A DNA stretch of 64,000 nucleotides. It comes from Diplolepis rosae (lineage: Eukaryota; Arthropoda; Insecta; Hymenoptera; Diplolepididae). A program made the position numbers and the translations under genes. Where the stretch lies: assembly GCA_030998225.1 (NCBI GenBank), contig JAPYXD010000555.1:744001-808000 (forward strand), written 5' to 3'. This document shows positions 19,871 through 31,640 of the stretch, in pieces; the stretch's first letter is position 1; each line of letters starts with the position of its first letter. A model generated the notes under the pieces. The model was not told the DNA's origin. It ran no database searches and was given only the letters and a program-made list of their open reading frames with translations.

Positions 19871-20515
19871 TTGTTATGTAATATACTATTTCTCGAAAAG
19901 TATCAAACGGTCCACTACCAAATTTTGACACAAAGTTCTGTGTACTTAACGAACAAATTACACAAAAAATGATTCAATTCAGACATGTCCCTTTTGAGAT
20001 AATTCCATTTGTCTACTTAATTGTTGCATAGAAAGTACTAAATACCGTTTCTGAGTTTTGATCAAAGCATGGACTTAATAGTAGATCCCATGGCATATTT
20101 CATTTATGCATTCTATACTCTTTGTTGAATATTAGAAGCAGTATTGAAAAAAACATTTTTTGCACTTTGAAAATAAAAAAATCAATAACTTGAAAAATTT
20201 ACATATCATGTTGAATAAAAAAATACGTGTCATTTTTTTTCCTTTCTAGAACGAGGAAAAAAAATTTCAGGTGAATCAAAATTTTGATTGTAAATCTGAT
20301 ATGGAATGACCCATATGTTTAATATAAACACGTTTTTTTAATTAAATATGTGTAATGGAAACTAGTAAATTACTTTCCTGTTGTTTTTATTTTAAAATTA
20401 GCCTCATTTTTTATATTCAAAAATAACTAAATAAACATTTCACTGTTTTTCTCTATCTAAATGCCTGGGCTACTTTTTGCTACTTTTTTAAAGGTCACAA
20501 AGCAGTGCGAGGCCT

Positions 20516-20746
20516 GCCCTTACTTATTGCATATATTTTGTTGTCAATTCTTTGATTTGTCTTTCTTGGTCGACCAGATCGTTTTCTGTTAGTATTTTGT
20601 CCAGTTTCCCGATATCTTATGGCCGTATGAACTAAACACAAAGATATTTTCAATATTTTGGCTATTTCTCGATAGTTTTTGCCTGTTTTTTGCAAAATAA
20701 TGATTTGGGCCCGTTTCTCGACAGATATTTCCTTTCTCTTGACCAT
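20516..20746 (-). pseudogene. Tc1 transposase, N-terminal DNA-binding part
   Basis: It starts at ATG 20746 with MVKRKEISVEKRAQ and runs through a helix-turn-helix region (NYREIAKILKIS) and the GRPRKT linker hook. It breaks off at the hAT-like insertion; the coding sequence resumes at 16089 with an 8-bp duplication of the junction. Together with 15264-16089 this is one gene split by 4.4 kb. Confidence 0.85.
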
Positions 20747-21081
20747 TTTCAATCTGGAAAAATACAATTCTGAGGCTATTTCAACGAAAAAACGGGCACA
20801 ATTTTGCATAAACGCAACGACTGTCAAATTAACAGAATTACAGTTTTTATGACACTTCAATGCAGCCGAATCAATTTTTGTGCGAACAACAACTGAAAAC
20901 CCAATGCAGCAGTTTTGGACACTTTTCACGATTTTCGGCTATAGGCTGTTTTCTTATCAATTTTGATGGAAATTTCAGTAAAATGCATCAAAAATGTCTT
21001 CAAATCATAAAGCTACGTTGAACGTACAAAACTACTGCAAATATATGAATAATTTTTTAATAAATGATACGATAAACTGAC

Positions 21082-21360
21082 AATAGTATATTACAGTACA
21101 AGGGGCAAAACATAGCGATTGCAATGAGTTTGAAGTTTGCTGCCCGAGCGAAGCGAGGGCTGCAATCACACGAGTTGCATTCGCTGTGTTTTGTTTCGAG
21201 TAATGTATACTATTTTTCATAGCAACTCTTTTGAGAATCTGATTGGCTGTAACTGTGGAGCGGGATGAAACAGCGACTTTCAACCCTAGGGTTGAAAATC
21301 GTAGTTTCAAACCTCTCTACAGGTACCGAAAATCGGATTTTCAAAGGAGGCGCTGTGAAA
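21082..21360. repeat. Small insertion in the right arm of the Tc1, repeated at about 22185-22400
   Basis: Comparing the two Tc1 arms shows extra DNA between GATAAACTGACA and AACAACTTTTT. A related sequence, with TTCGCTGTGTTTTGTTTCGAG, TTTTCATAGCAACTC and AGATTTTCAAAAGAGG-like words, is present at 22185-22400 in another MITE. No ORF. Confidence 0.45.
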
Positions 21361-21796
21361 AAACAACTTTTTTTATCTTGTTCTAATACTTTCCGACTGT
21401 ACTGTAGCTCTGATTCGCTCGGATCCGAAACTTTCGCTAGGGTACTTAAGTCCTACCTTCCCATCATTTCTATAAACTCTGTTTATAATAGTATATAATA
21501 ATATAATATCTGTAAACTTATGTCCATTTAAAATAAAAAATCGAATAAGTAGTAAAGAAATTGTTAATGATATTGTGTCTAAAATGGTCACTTTAGTACT
21601 AACAAGGGGAGTGCGTCAATCTTCCCTGAGATTTCTGCACGAAACTTGCAGTACCGAAAGTTCGATATGAATGAGTAATAATGCCGGAATGACAGGACCC
21701 ACTACCTCAGTTATTTCGAGAAATTGAGTTTTGAAAATTCAGGTTTTCGCATGCGCCGAGTAAGTAAAGGCCTGTAAGTCCTTCAGCACAGTGACT

Positions 21797-21864
21797 CGGT
21801 GGCGTAATGGTTATGGCTATCGGCTGGCATGCTCGCGGCGCGGGTTGAATTCTTTTTGCCGGTG
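21797..21864 (+). other. tRNA-like segment (box A and degenerate box B) in an inverted arm
   Basis: GGTGGCGTAATGGTTATGG fits a tRNA box A with its D-loop. About 45 nt on, GGGTTGAATTC is a degenerate box B (GGTTCGAATTC-like) followed by CTTTTTGCCGG. An inverted copy lies at about 23108-23175, with box B read as GCGAATTCAATTC. A folded acceptor stem is not convincing, so I read it as a tRNA-derived pol III promoter remnant, not a working tRNA. Confidence 0.4.
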
Positions 21865-21919
21865 ATTTTTTTTTTTCAATTTTTATACATTATTAATTAT
21901 TTACAATGTAATTAGTATA

Positions 21920-22547
21920 CACAGAGAAAAATAGCATCTGGTCATAATGACTAGGAATAATGTAGTTGGAAATAAAAAAGTGACTGTAACGAGGGAGACT
22001 TGTTGTCGCTACTTGACCCATGGCTACAGTAACATGATTTGAAGCCATGGTAGCCATATTCTGAATACCTGGTCGTGGCGACTAGTTAACACCGTTGAAA
22101 TTGTCCTTAACTCTTAAACCTAGCTATGTGAACTTGAAACATTGAGTTGTCATAGCTAGAATAACGTAGTCGCTATAACCAGTGGAGCAAACTTCACACT
22201 CGTTGAATTCGCTGTGTATTGTTTCGAGTAATGCATATTATTTTTCATAGCAACTGATGGCAACTCTTTTGAGAATTTGATTTGAAGTGTCGAGCGGCTC
22301 GAAACTGTGATTTTAAATCCTACTACTTTTAAAGTTTCAACCCGCTCTACAGATGCCGATAAACAGATTTTCAAAAGAGGTGCTTTGAAAAATACAATGT
22401 TCCACGTAATGATTTCATGCATTTGATGACCACTTTTAGCACCTACATTGACGGGTCAACCATTGCTTGAATTCAGCCACAAAAAGTAGTTAAGGACATT
22501 TTCAACTACATATATCACGTCACTATGCCCAGGATTTTTTCTCAGTG
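21920..22547. mobile_element. 628-bp TA-flanked MITE, CACAGAG ends
   Basis: Begins CACAGAGAAAAATAGC and ends TTTTTTCTCAGTG, with TA on each side (21918-21919, 22548-22549). It lies between the arms of the tRNA-like palindrome. It includes the repeat shared with 21082-21360. Confidence 0.55.
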
Positions 22548-23360
22548 TAAGTTTTGATCATTTGTAATGAATTTAAATTTGAATGAACTTTGCTTTCCAC
22601 TTGCTTTATTGAAGGAAAATTGTTCATGTAACAATGCAGCGTTTATTAAATGTTCCTGGTCTCGATAAAATGTATGTTTTACTTGCTTTTATGATAAGTA
22701 ACACCCTCATGATTGTAAAGGAAGTAATACAGAAAACTTGTAAAAATCTTTAAAAAAATTTATATTGTACAATTATTCAAAGAACTAACAATAAATTTTT
22801 ATTAGGTCATAACAGTGAAGCCTCAAATTCCTTTTATATACCTGATAGAATATTCTCTGAAGTAATATTTCCTAAATATGTAAATGAATGTTTATTATTG
22901 CATAAATAAAGTGTAAAATAAATATACCTTTCAAATAATTAATATTAATATAAATTATGTAAAATATATTGACAGCATTAATTATTATTTATAATTTTTA
23001 GTATTTGTTATTTCAATTAAATTCATTGAAAATGATCAAAACTTATACTAATTACATTGTACATAATTAACAATGTATAAAAATTAAGAAAAAAAAATCA
23101 CCGGCAAAAAGAATTGAATTCGCGCCGCGAGCATGCCAGCCGATAGCCATAACCATTACGCCACCGAGTTACTGTGCTGAAGGACTTACAGGCCTTTACT
23201 TACTCGGCGCGTGCGAAAACCTGAATTTTCAAAACTCAATTTCTCGAAATAACTGAGGTAGTGGGTCCTGTCACTCCGGCATTATTACTCATTCATATCG
23301 AACTTTCGGTACTGCGAGTTTCGTGTAGGAAGCTCAGGGAAGATTTACGCACTCCCCTTT

Positions 23361-24069
23361 TAAACCACTTAATACTTTCTGATCTTCTATAATTTCTAAA
23401 AAATAAGTGTGATATTGTAAATGGTAATTTCACATTTATTCCACAATATTTAAGGATTAAAAGTGAAGTACGGAACATTTAAATTGACCAAAAATTGTAA
23501 AATGCAAAGGTTTGCATTTTGACCGTTTTAACAATGCGCTCGGATGAAGTGGCCAGTCCTAAAGAATTATCTTGAACATTTTAATTTATCTATTATTTTT
23601 ATTACGCAATATGTTGAATGTAGAATTTCATTTGAAATAGTGTTAGGTCATATCAAGGTTATAAGTACAATAAAATATTTATTCATAAACAAATTAATCT
23701 TTCGCAAAAAAAAAATTAAAAAGGCAGTTTCACAAAATGAATTTGTTTTGCATTAAATAATTAAGAATACATGTAGTATTATATTGTCTTTATGGTCATA
23801 AATAAAAAACTAGATTCAATATAATTCCTGATTTTAATAATGAAAAATTATAATTTTCTTAAAATATATATCATAGCCTTAAATTTGATTTCTTCCGATA
23901 TGGAATCCTTGATAATTATGTAGTATTTATTTACTACATGGAGAAAAATGTATTATAAAATTTAATACCCAGGCCCAGTGACTATATGGCATATTTAATA
24001 ATGACAGCTAGTGTTTTATTTTCCTTAAAATTTTAATTTATTATTTTCTAGAATCTACTTTTAAATTAT
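23361..24069. other. AT-rich spacer with a MITE end fragment
   Basis: No gene. At 23937-24000 there is GGAGAAAAATGTATTATAAA, then CCAGGCCCAGTGACTATAT, one end of the MITE seen complete at 58016-58268. Confidence 0.5.
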
Positions 24070-24510
24070 TTCAAGGTATACTCTCGCGGGTCGCATGAAC
24101 CGAACTTTTACCGAATGGGGTATCATTTCAATAAGGATTGGGTAGCGTGACAGTATACTGAATAAATTACCTATAATTAACACTTTAAGTTTACTGTTGG
24201 TAGTACATATATATTGAAATAAAGTTCTGCAAATAATAATTTTCAAGACTGTCGTCGACTCTATGTTAATTTTCCAGAATTTAAATTTAAATTCGACATC
24301 GTGTTTTTTTTATTTTCTATAGCCGGATCATAAAATCATCGATTTTTATCGTTGAGTTTATTAGGTAAATTTTAACAAAGAATCACACTATCAACATTTC
24401 AAGTGTTAATTTTGCGCTATTTATTCAATCTACTATTTTATTACCCAATCATTACCAAAATTTTATTGTACTGGTTCATGCGTCCCGTCAAGGCATGGAT
24501 CAATATAAAT
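24070..24510. repeat. Decayed palindromic MITE
   Basis: Imperfect inverted arms: CGGGTCGCATGAACC near 24090 pairs with GGTTCATGCGTCCCG near 24473, and GATTGGGTAG near 24137 pairs with TTACCCAATC near 24442. No ORF of note. Confidence 0.45.
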
Positions 24511-25503
24511 TATTTAATAAAAATAATCCTTAGTCTTATGAAAATAAATATAACCTACTTACATATATTCCTTTTAGACATTTCGTACTCGTAGAAACCA
24601 AGGATAATTCTCTCGGAAGTATGCTAGGTTGTCTAAGCATAGCCGGGTCCTTATATCAATAATTATTTATTGAAAATCCTAATTATGGAAGTCAATTACA
24701 AATAAGATTAATAAGATAAACATAGTAACAATTGAAAGTTGACGACTAGACAAGCGAAAAATTGTGGGGTTGTCAACCCTCAGGTGGGTCTAAACATGGG
24801 TTGTTTAAACATTTATACAGATTTTTTGGCGTTCAACTTCGCCGGCTGTTTAATAGAATAATAAATACTTGAATCGAAAGCTTATGATCTGCGCTTCGAG
24901 AAAATATAGGGTTGTCTCCGTAATTCCGGGTCCAAAGTGAGACAACCCTACGCGAAAACTTTTCATTTTGCGCGCGCGATAGAATGGAATGGAGCACCAC
25001 TGCAACTACAAGTTGAGATTCGAAAACCAGGATTAACGTGACTTGTTCTTCCCCCCTTGTACTCAAATCTGTAATAGTGAAAATTTCACCATTTGAATTA
25101 GTGAAAATTATTTCACTATTGAAATAGTAGAATTAGTTTTATCACTATTTGAATTACTGAAATCCACTGTTTGAAATAGTGAAATGGACTTTTTGAATTA
25201 GTAAAACCCACTATTCTAATTAGTAAAATCCACTATTTCAAATTGTCTATTTTGCTATTTTTAAAATGACCTATTTTCTTCCAATTCCAATAATGAAATT
25301 TCACTATAAAATATTGAAATTCATTATTTAAAAGTAGTACTTGCGTGTATTGTATTTGACGAGATTTGTTAGAAATTTGGTAATAACGTTCCTTTAATGT
25401 CGAACATCCCGGGAGCATAATTTTAGAATTTTTGATTGACCCATTTTTGAGTAATCAATCGTCAAAGTTGCGAATTTCTAAAAAAAATAATCAAATACAA
25501 TAC

Positions 25504-25678
25504 TGTTATGCCTAACGGTAAGATACCCCTTCTATTAGCACTCGAGGCCTATATAATGTAGAGCGCAGGGCCCGCTCCTCAGTTCTTGTCCGACCAATAA
25601 AGTACTAACTACTGAGCTTTCTAAGCGAATGACTCAGTAACATTCTCAAAACATCTTTGTACGTTATTACGCATAACA
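25504..25678 (+). repeat. Gypsy-B 5' LTR
   Basis: It contains CTATATAATG (about 25548-25557) as TATA box and CCAATAAAGTACT as polyadenylation signal region. It differs from the 3' LTR by one base seen (CCTATATAA against CTTATATAA). TTTTTTTTGGCGATCC follows and should hold the primer-binding site, whose tRNA I cannot assign. Confidence 0.9.
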
Positions 25679-26633
25679 TTTTTTGGCGATCCTACCAGGA
25701 TCCGCTAAGTTTTCTCGATTCTCGAAATTCTACGGAATAAATTAATTGGAACCATATAGAAACGCGGACGGCACTGAGAAAAGAAACTGGATTCTACGGA
25801 CCAGAAGCAAGTGAGAATCTTACGAGATTCATTAAGGCAAGAACTCCGGACTTCACTACGGTAAGCCCGAAATAAAATAAAATAAGTGAATTAGTATTTA
25901 TCTGAATATAATTAGGCGCTGAACATAGTAGGCCCTATACTACGTAAATTCAGATTAAAGAACATTCAAATTGGAACGAGTCCCGCAAACAGGTGGAAGA
26001 GGTACGTCACATAGACGGTAAAAACCTAAGAAGAATTGGACCAGGTTGACCAACGCCCATAACCTCTATAGCAGCAAATAACTAACCGGTTTCCAGCAAG
26101 CAGCAGAGTGGTTGATACGTCATCGCTTGAGAAAGTCGCAGCGGACTCCACGGAATCCAGAGACACTGAATCTCAGCTGTTAACGGAAGCGAGAAACCGT
26201 AAGCATAAAAAATATATATAAATCTAAGCATTGTAACTTCGCGACTTGGAGCGATCTCAGGCCATTGAGTATAAGTCCTCCTTGCGTTCGTTGAACGGCG
26301 ACTGTATTACATTACAGGCGAGGCTAAGTAGTGGTGAGATCGGGTCGACTATACTCCTGGTGTTCCAGAGCACTGGTCGTTCCTCAATAAAAAAAAAATA
26401 CACTACTATTAAAATCTAAGGAATTGCAATAGGCGATTGCTTCGAATTTTATAGTATTAAAAAACCGAAACATTTAATATTGTAACGCGACACATTCACT
26501 CGTTACGCAAACCATCATCAAAATAGGAAACTAGGTGAAAATAGGCACACCGGCGTTTTACAAATATCAAAACGGTACTTTGTACCAGATCGACTCGTCA
26601 CTTTCTATACACCTTCCATCCACGACAGCTCCA

Positions 26634-27543
26634 ATGTCTAGAGTTCATTCACCCGTCCGGGCCAAGTCCCCCTCCCACACCACGGAAGAACTGTTAAGAC
26701 GAATGCTCGCCCAAATGGAATCTCTCACTCTCTCTTTCAATATGCTTAAAAGAGAAAACGACAACAGAATAGAAGAGATCTCTAAGCTGGCAGTGAAAAT
26801 AGGTTGCTCGGGAGAAGTGGAAACCGACAGGGAAACAACACAACGCCTAGAGGTGACCAATGACTCTTCGTCCGAAGAAGAGCGAGAAGACAAGCAAGCA
26901 CAAGAAAATTTACGAGTCAGAAATGAGAACATCAACACACAGCCTTCCGTACGATTCCCCGTCCCATCAGCACCACACACCATCGAAGAGGAAAGAATCA
27001 ACGCAAAGACCGCGATTGAAACTATACGAGGGATCAACGGACAAGACGATATAGGAATAGAAGATTTCATTAAAACTGTAAAGAGAGCAAAATCGAGATG
27101 TTCACAACCTAATTTACTACTGGATTTAATTATGGCAAATAAAATTACTGGCTTCGCAGAAAAAGCAATAAGATTTATATGATGCACTAAGACAAAATTT
27201 AAAATCATCAAATTCAATTTTAGCTTTAAAATCAAAACTAGAGAGTTGTAAACAAGGAGCAACTGAGTCTGTCCAAAATTTTACACTTAGATTCAGACAG
27301 ATTATAAACGAAATCAATTACGCTGTACAGGCACAGCATATCAATCCTACCGAACGTCGATTGAAAATTAAGCTCGAAGAACAGGAAGCAGTGAACCGAT
27401 ATCTTTTAAACCTTAGGAAAGAGATAGGTATACAGATACGACTTTTAAAACCCAATACAATAACGGAGGCACAGACGCATGCCATAGAAACCTACCTAGG
27501 CCGCAACCACCATCACGACCTAACGCCAACACTAATGGAATAA
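26634..27543 (+). pseudogene. gag: Gypsy-B Gag, N-terminal and core parts (frameshifted)
   Basis: Gag would form the particle shell. The first in-frame ATG is at 26634 (MSRVHSPVRAKSPS); the frame ends at a TGA at 27180-27182. Coding similarity continues one base over, with LRQNLKSSNS, RFRQIINEINYAVQA and EAVNRYLLNLRKEIGIQ, to 27543. So a +1 shift lies near 27170. A coiled-coil-like stretch (RRMLAQMESLTLSFNMLKREN) opens the protein. The zinc knuckle is in the next frame. Confidence 0.8.
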
Positions 27544-27544
27544 A

Positions 27545-27845
27545 AACACCCAATCATTCACTACCACTGGAAGACAGGGTAAGAATGAATTGTTATAAAT
27601 GTGGTAAAACAGGTCATTTTGCAAATCAATGTCACATTAGGCAGGGTTTTCAACCTGGCCAGAACGTCAAAAGACCCCCACAACCAATAAGAATGCTGCA
27701 AGAGGAAAGCACGGATGCAATAGAAATGACACCGGAAGAAGTACAAGAACAAATAGATTTCGAGGACTCAGCCGAGTTTCTGCCGTATGCGGAAGACTCA
27801 TATCTATTAGAGCAAGAAGAAGAACAGGAAGTTACCGACTTCTAG
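27545..27845 (+). pseudogene. gag: Gypsy-B Gag zinc-knuckle part
   Basis: Contains a canonical CX2CX4HX4C knuckle, CYKCGKTGHFANQC, at 27591-27632, which binds element RNA. An acidic tail (EEVQEQIDFEDSAEF, LEQEEEQE) precedes the stop at 27843-27845. The pol frame overlaps this end, which looks like a programmed -1 shift site or another decay step. Confidence 0.8.
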
Positions 27846-30526
27846 TCGACTATGGAGCAGCAATCAACCTGATGAAAGAAAAAATCCTAGACGAACGAGA
27901 CATTAGACAAAAACACTTTAAAAAATTTGTTATGGGACGGGACGAACACGTTTCAAGTGAAACCGTAAAATTTAACTTTTTCAATAAAGAATACATATTT
28001 CATATTATCCCCAACGATTTTCCCCTACCGGAAGATGGAATTATCGGACTCAAATTTTTCTCGAAACATGACCGATATGCAATTACATCATATTTTTTAG
28101 TTTTGGATAAAAAGAAATTACCGTTACAGGTAGATGGAGATTTTATACCGGCAAAATCATCAAAAATATTTAGAATCCCGGCGGCAGGAGACGATCAAGA
28201 TGTACTAATAATCGATCAAGACACAGTACCGGACGGGATATATAAAATTAAGGACGGAATTATAAAAGTACCCATTCAAAATCACTCAATGAAACCAGCA
28301 GAAATACCAAAAAGAATTAAATATGAAGAAATTTATACTATGCGTTCCCGAGACGTGAACTTTCCAAAACGGGATAAATCATGGCAACGATTACAAGAAA
28401 TTCTTAAATTATCAAAATTGGAACATTTGGAACCAGAACAAAAGGAATTTATTAATAAGATGATAAGAAAATATCAAGAAGTTTTTTCACTTGACACTGA
28501 ACCTTTACCATGTACAAATCTAACGGAACACGAAATTGTACTTAAAACTGGAAAAATCATTAATTTACGATCACACAGATTACCCGAAAAACACAAAGAA
28601 TTTGCATTACATGAAACGGAGAAACTTTTGAAAAAAGGAATCATTAGAGAATCCCAATCACCGTTTAACTCTCCATTATGGATAGTACCTAAAAAAGGAG
28701 ATAAGTTGAGAATGGTCATAGACTATCGAAAAATTAATGAAGACACAGACCAGGATGCTTATCCCTTGCCCGTGATAGACGATATCCTTGATCAATTAGG
28801 CAAAGCAAAATTCTTTTCCGCCTTTGACTTATCAGCGGGCTTTCACCAGATCCCGATGAAGGAAAAAGACAAAAAATATACAGCTTTCTCCACTTCACAA
28901 GGACACTTTGAGTACAATCGAATGCCTTTTGGATTAAAGAACGCACCTGCAACCTTCCAGCGAATGATGGACAATGCATTCCGCGGATTAATTGGTAACA
29001 AATGTTTCGCTTACATTGACGATATAGTTATCTTCGGAGAAACTATCCAACAACATAATTAAAATATGGAAGACGTTTTGCAAAGAATCAAACAACTTGG
29101 ACTACGTTTAGAACCCAGTAAATGTGATTACTTGAAACCTGAATTAGAGTACTTAGGACACATAATAACCAAAGAAGGTGTGAAACCTAATCCAGAAAAG
29201 TTAAGCGCGATCAAAAACTTTAAAGAACTGAAAACCGTGAAGGACGTGCAATCCTTCCTAGGACTATCTGGTTATTATAGAAAATTCATAAAAAACTTTT
29301 CAAGCATTGCAAGACCACTCACTAAGCTAACTCAAAAAGACACAATATTTGACTGGACATTAAACTGCGAAAAAGCATTCTACGACTTGAAAAATGCATT
29401 AATATCAGCACCAGTCTTAAGGTTTCCGAATTTTAAAGAACAATTCACCTTAACAACTGACGCCTCAAATCAAGGCTTAGGAGCAGTTCTTAGTCAAAAT
29501 GGACACCCATGCTTATTCATCTCAAGGACTCTCAACAAAGCCGAAGAAAGATACAGTACCTTAGAAAAAGAGCTTTTAGCTATAGTATGGGCTATGAAGC
29601 GTTTGAGACAGTATCTCCTTGGTAACAAATTCAAAATCCAAACGGATCACAGAGCTTTGGTCTGGCTCCATAACGTCAAGGATCCTAGCTCAAGATTGCT
29701 ACGATGGCGATTGAGAATGGAGGAATACGATTACGACATCGAATACGTAAAACGAAAAGAAAACAAAGTTGCAGACTGTTTATCCCGACTTTTCCCTATA
29801 GCATCTGATATTTCAAAACAAGCAATGTGGGAAGCAGGAATATCCGATGAGGATGATGGAACTGCGGAATTAAAAACTCAACCACAGAAAATCGAAATTT
29901 TCGGTACCCCAGTTATAACAGAAGATAGGGAACTAAAACGAGAGGAAAAGATCGATTTACCAGCAAGAAGGATGAGAGAACCTTCGGAGGAAACAGAGAA
30001 CGAATCTACAGAAGACATGACTAACGAAAAACTTGACATGCATACGGAATTTATAAATTGGAGACTGCAACCCACCTTCCGCAAAGTTAAGACAAAACCT
30101 AACGCGATAGGAAAGTTATGGAAGGAAATAAAAAAGGAGGAAATGCCCGACTATGATGAAGAAGATTGGCTCATAAAATTAAGTTGGATTATAGAGGAAA
30201 TTAATAGCAAAAAATTAACCATCATAAGGCTTATTTTCGGAGACCCACTATTTACCCCACTGCAAAAGGAAATACTCCAGGAAATGATGGAATTTCTCTC
30301 AAATTATTACCCTCACCTAAATTTCCACTTATGTTTCACGCCTACCAGAGAATTGACAAAAGAAGAAAAGCAAGCTATAATCAAAGAAGCACACTCCACT
30401 CATCTTGGAGAGAAGAACACGCTTGAAAAGGCTAAGACCATCGGCTTATGGCTCGGAATGGACAATGAAATTAAAAAATACGTGCATCTTGCCCCATTTG
30501 CCAACTACAGAAAACAACGCGCATAA
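27846..30526 (+). pseudogene. pol: Gypsy-B Pol: protease, reverse transcriptase, RNase H and integrase start
   Basis: The protease site reads LVDYGAAINL, with tyrosine where serine or threonine is normal, so activity is doubtful. Reverse transcriptase has MVIDYRKIN, AFDLSAGFHQI and catalytic YIDD at 29012-29023. A TAA at 29060-29062 interrupts the frame; the same frame resumes at 29063 with the connection (YLGHIITKEG), RNase H (TTDASNQGLGAVL, EKELLAIVWA, KVADCLSRL) and a long linker. The integrase zinc finger begins with HSTHLG but loses its CPIC pair to a one-base shift near 30483. Confidence 0.9.
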
Positions 30527-31428
30527 AGAATCAAGCGAAGAGGATATTACCTGATATACCTTTAGCACCTTACGAAAAATTGGCACTAGATATCTTTGGG
30601 CCACTCCCCGAAGCACAAAAAGGAAATCGTTACATACTCATTATGCAAGATAGACTAACAAGATATACAGTTCTCGTACCTTTGCAGAATGAATCATCGA
30701 AATCAATAATAGAAGCCTTAATCGATCACTACATTTATACTTTCGGAGCACCTAAGACCATACTTTCTGACCAAGGATCAAACTTCTTATCGGAATTAAT
30801 GACACAATTTGAAAACGCAATGAACATTCGGCATATTAAAACAACTGCATTCCACTCGCAATCAAACGGGAACATCGAAAGAATGCACTCTACACTAGTA
30901 AACCTGATCAAGACTAGTATTGCTGAAAATAATAAACAATGGGACGAAAACTTAAAATACATCAATTTCGTCATCAACACTACTACCAATCAAACGATTG
31001 GACATTCTCCCTATGAATTAACATTCGGAAGAATACCCAATATCCCGTCAACGGTCAACACCTCACCTAACCTAACTTATCAGGATCTGATAAGGAAATG
31101 GGAGAAGAAACACGAAGAGATCATATCCAAAACGCGAGAGAGAATCCAGGTAGAAATGGAAAAGACAAAAAGGAGACTCGACGAAAATATAACTAGAAAA
31201 CATCCAATATATAAAGCAGGAGATCTTATCAAAACACTTAACAACACTAAGCAAAATAAATTAGAACCTGCCTGGAAAGGTCCTTTTGAAGTCATAGATT
31301 ACATCAAAAATAACAATCTAAGAATTAGAAATAGAGATAAGATCATTCGAATACACATAGACCAATGTATGCCGTATTTTTCAGATGCTGATACAGATGA
31401 CAACTCTGCTAGCACTAGCTATCATTAG
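30487..31428 (+). pseudogene. pol: Gypsy-B integrase catalytic part (separate frame)
   Basis: In the shifted frame the zinc finger ends SCPICQLQK and the catalytic core follows. The triad is D in LALDIFGPL (30589-30591), D in LSDQGSNFL (about 30779) and E in NGNIERMH (about 30877). A GPF-type module (AWKGPFEVIDY) and the stop at 31426-31428 end it. The core is intact but cut off from the rest of Pol. Confidence 0.88.
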
Positions 31429-31640
31429 TCACACTGTACATTAGTTACAAGTTCGGATTATTTGAATTGTAAAAAAAAATTGTATCCCGAAAAGAATATG
31501 CTTATTTTGCGTTAAAACTAAAATAGACACACACACGCATGTGATCACTTACAATGCGAGTGTTCAGCCTTTGCTAACTGAACTACCCCAAAAATAGACG
31601 TATCAAAATTTAGGGACTAAATTCATTCTAAACAGGGGAG
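31429..31640 (+). promoter_or_regulatory. Gypsy-B 3' spacer and polypurine tract
   Basis: Short non-coding tail with no env, ending AAACAGGGGAG directly before TGTTATGCC. The purine tract is short but correctly placed. Confidence 0.65.

Larger units (their letters stand above)
19183..19888 (+). mobile_element. 706-bp insertion in element B carrying a Crypton-like ORF fragment
   Basis: The copy of element B at 59509-60197 runs straight through this point and serves as an empty site. The insert is bounded by TTTCT on both sides (19178-19182, 19889-19893), a 5-bp duplication. It contains the ORF at 19418, a poly-C tract at about 19621-19634 and a strong hairpin. The ends (TACTACCC and TAATATACTA) show no clear inverted repeat. 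Confidence 0.6.
18347..20312. mobile_element. TIR element B, long-armed palindromic DNA transposon
   Basis: It starts GGGTTATTCCATATCAG and ends with the reverse complement of GGGTCATTCCATATCAG. The arms are inverted for about 430 bp (18347-18790 and 19889-20312). It is flanked by ATAT on both sides. A second, internally deleted copy lies at 59509-60197. The two share a mid-section containing CTTCGCGTTGCGCGCTCC. No transposase is evident, so it is likely non-autonomous. Confidence 0.75.
16090..20515. mobile_element. hAT-like element inside the Tc1, itself full of insertions
   Basis: Terminal inverted repeats are AGGCCTCGCAC, with GCTACTTTTT-type subterminal repeats at both ends. The flanks carry an 8-bp duplication (CCCCTTAC at 16082-16089, GCCCTTAC at 20516-20523, one mismatch), as expected for hAT. 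No hAT transposase remains. The contents are two other TIR elements (16259-17864 and 18347-20312) plus AT-rich DNA, so the hAT copy is probably non-autonomous. Confidence 0.75.
15074..21404 (-). mobile_element. Tc1-like transposon, interrupted by nested insertions
   Basis: The ends are CAGTGCAGTCGGAAAG on the left and the reverse complement of CAGTACAGTCGGAAAG on the right. Subterminal inverted similarity continues for well over 100 bp. TA follows the right end; the left has TG, so one base has decayed. Removing the inner hAT-like element (16090-20515) and a smaller insert (about 21082-21360) leaves an element of about 1.6 kb, the normal Tc1 size. The transposase is on the minus strand. Confidence 0.88.
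21602..23360. mobile_element. Palindromic element with tRNA-like sequence in both arms
   Basis: Inverted arms of about 315 bp (21602-21915 and 23040-23360) start AAGGGGAGTGCGT. They are flanked by TA on the left (21600-21601) and right (23361-23362). Both arms contain a tRNA-like segment. The interior is AT-rich and contains another MITE (21920-22547). No transposase ORF. Confidence 0.6.

Noticed and set aside
26645..27262. 205-codon minus-strand ORF
   Set aside because: It is antisense to the Gypsy-B gag, with no domain; gag has the zinc knuckle and the correct context.
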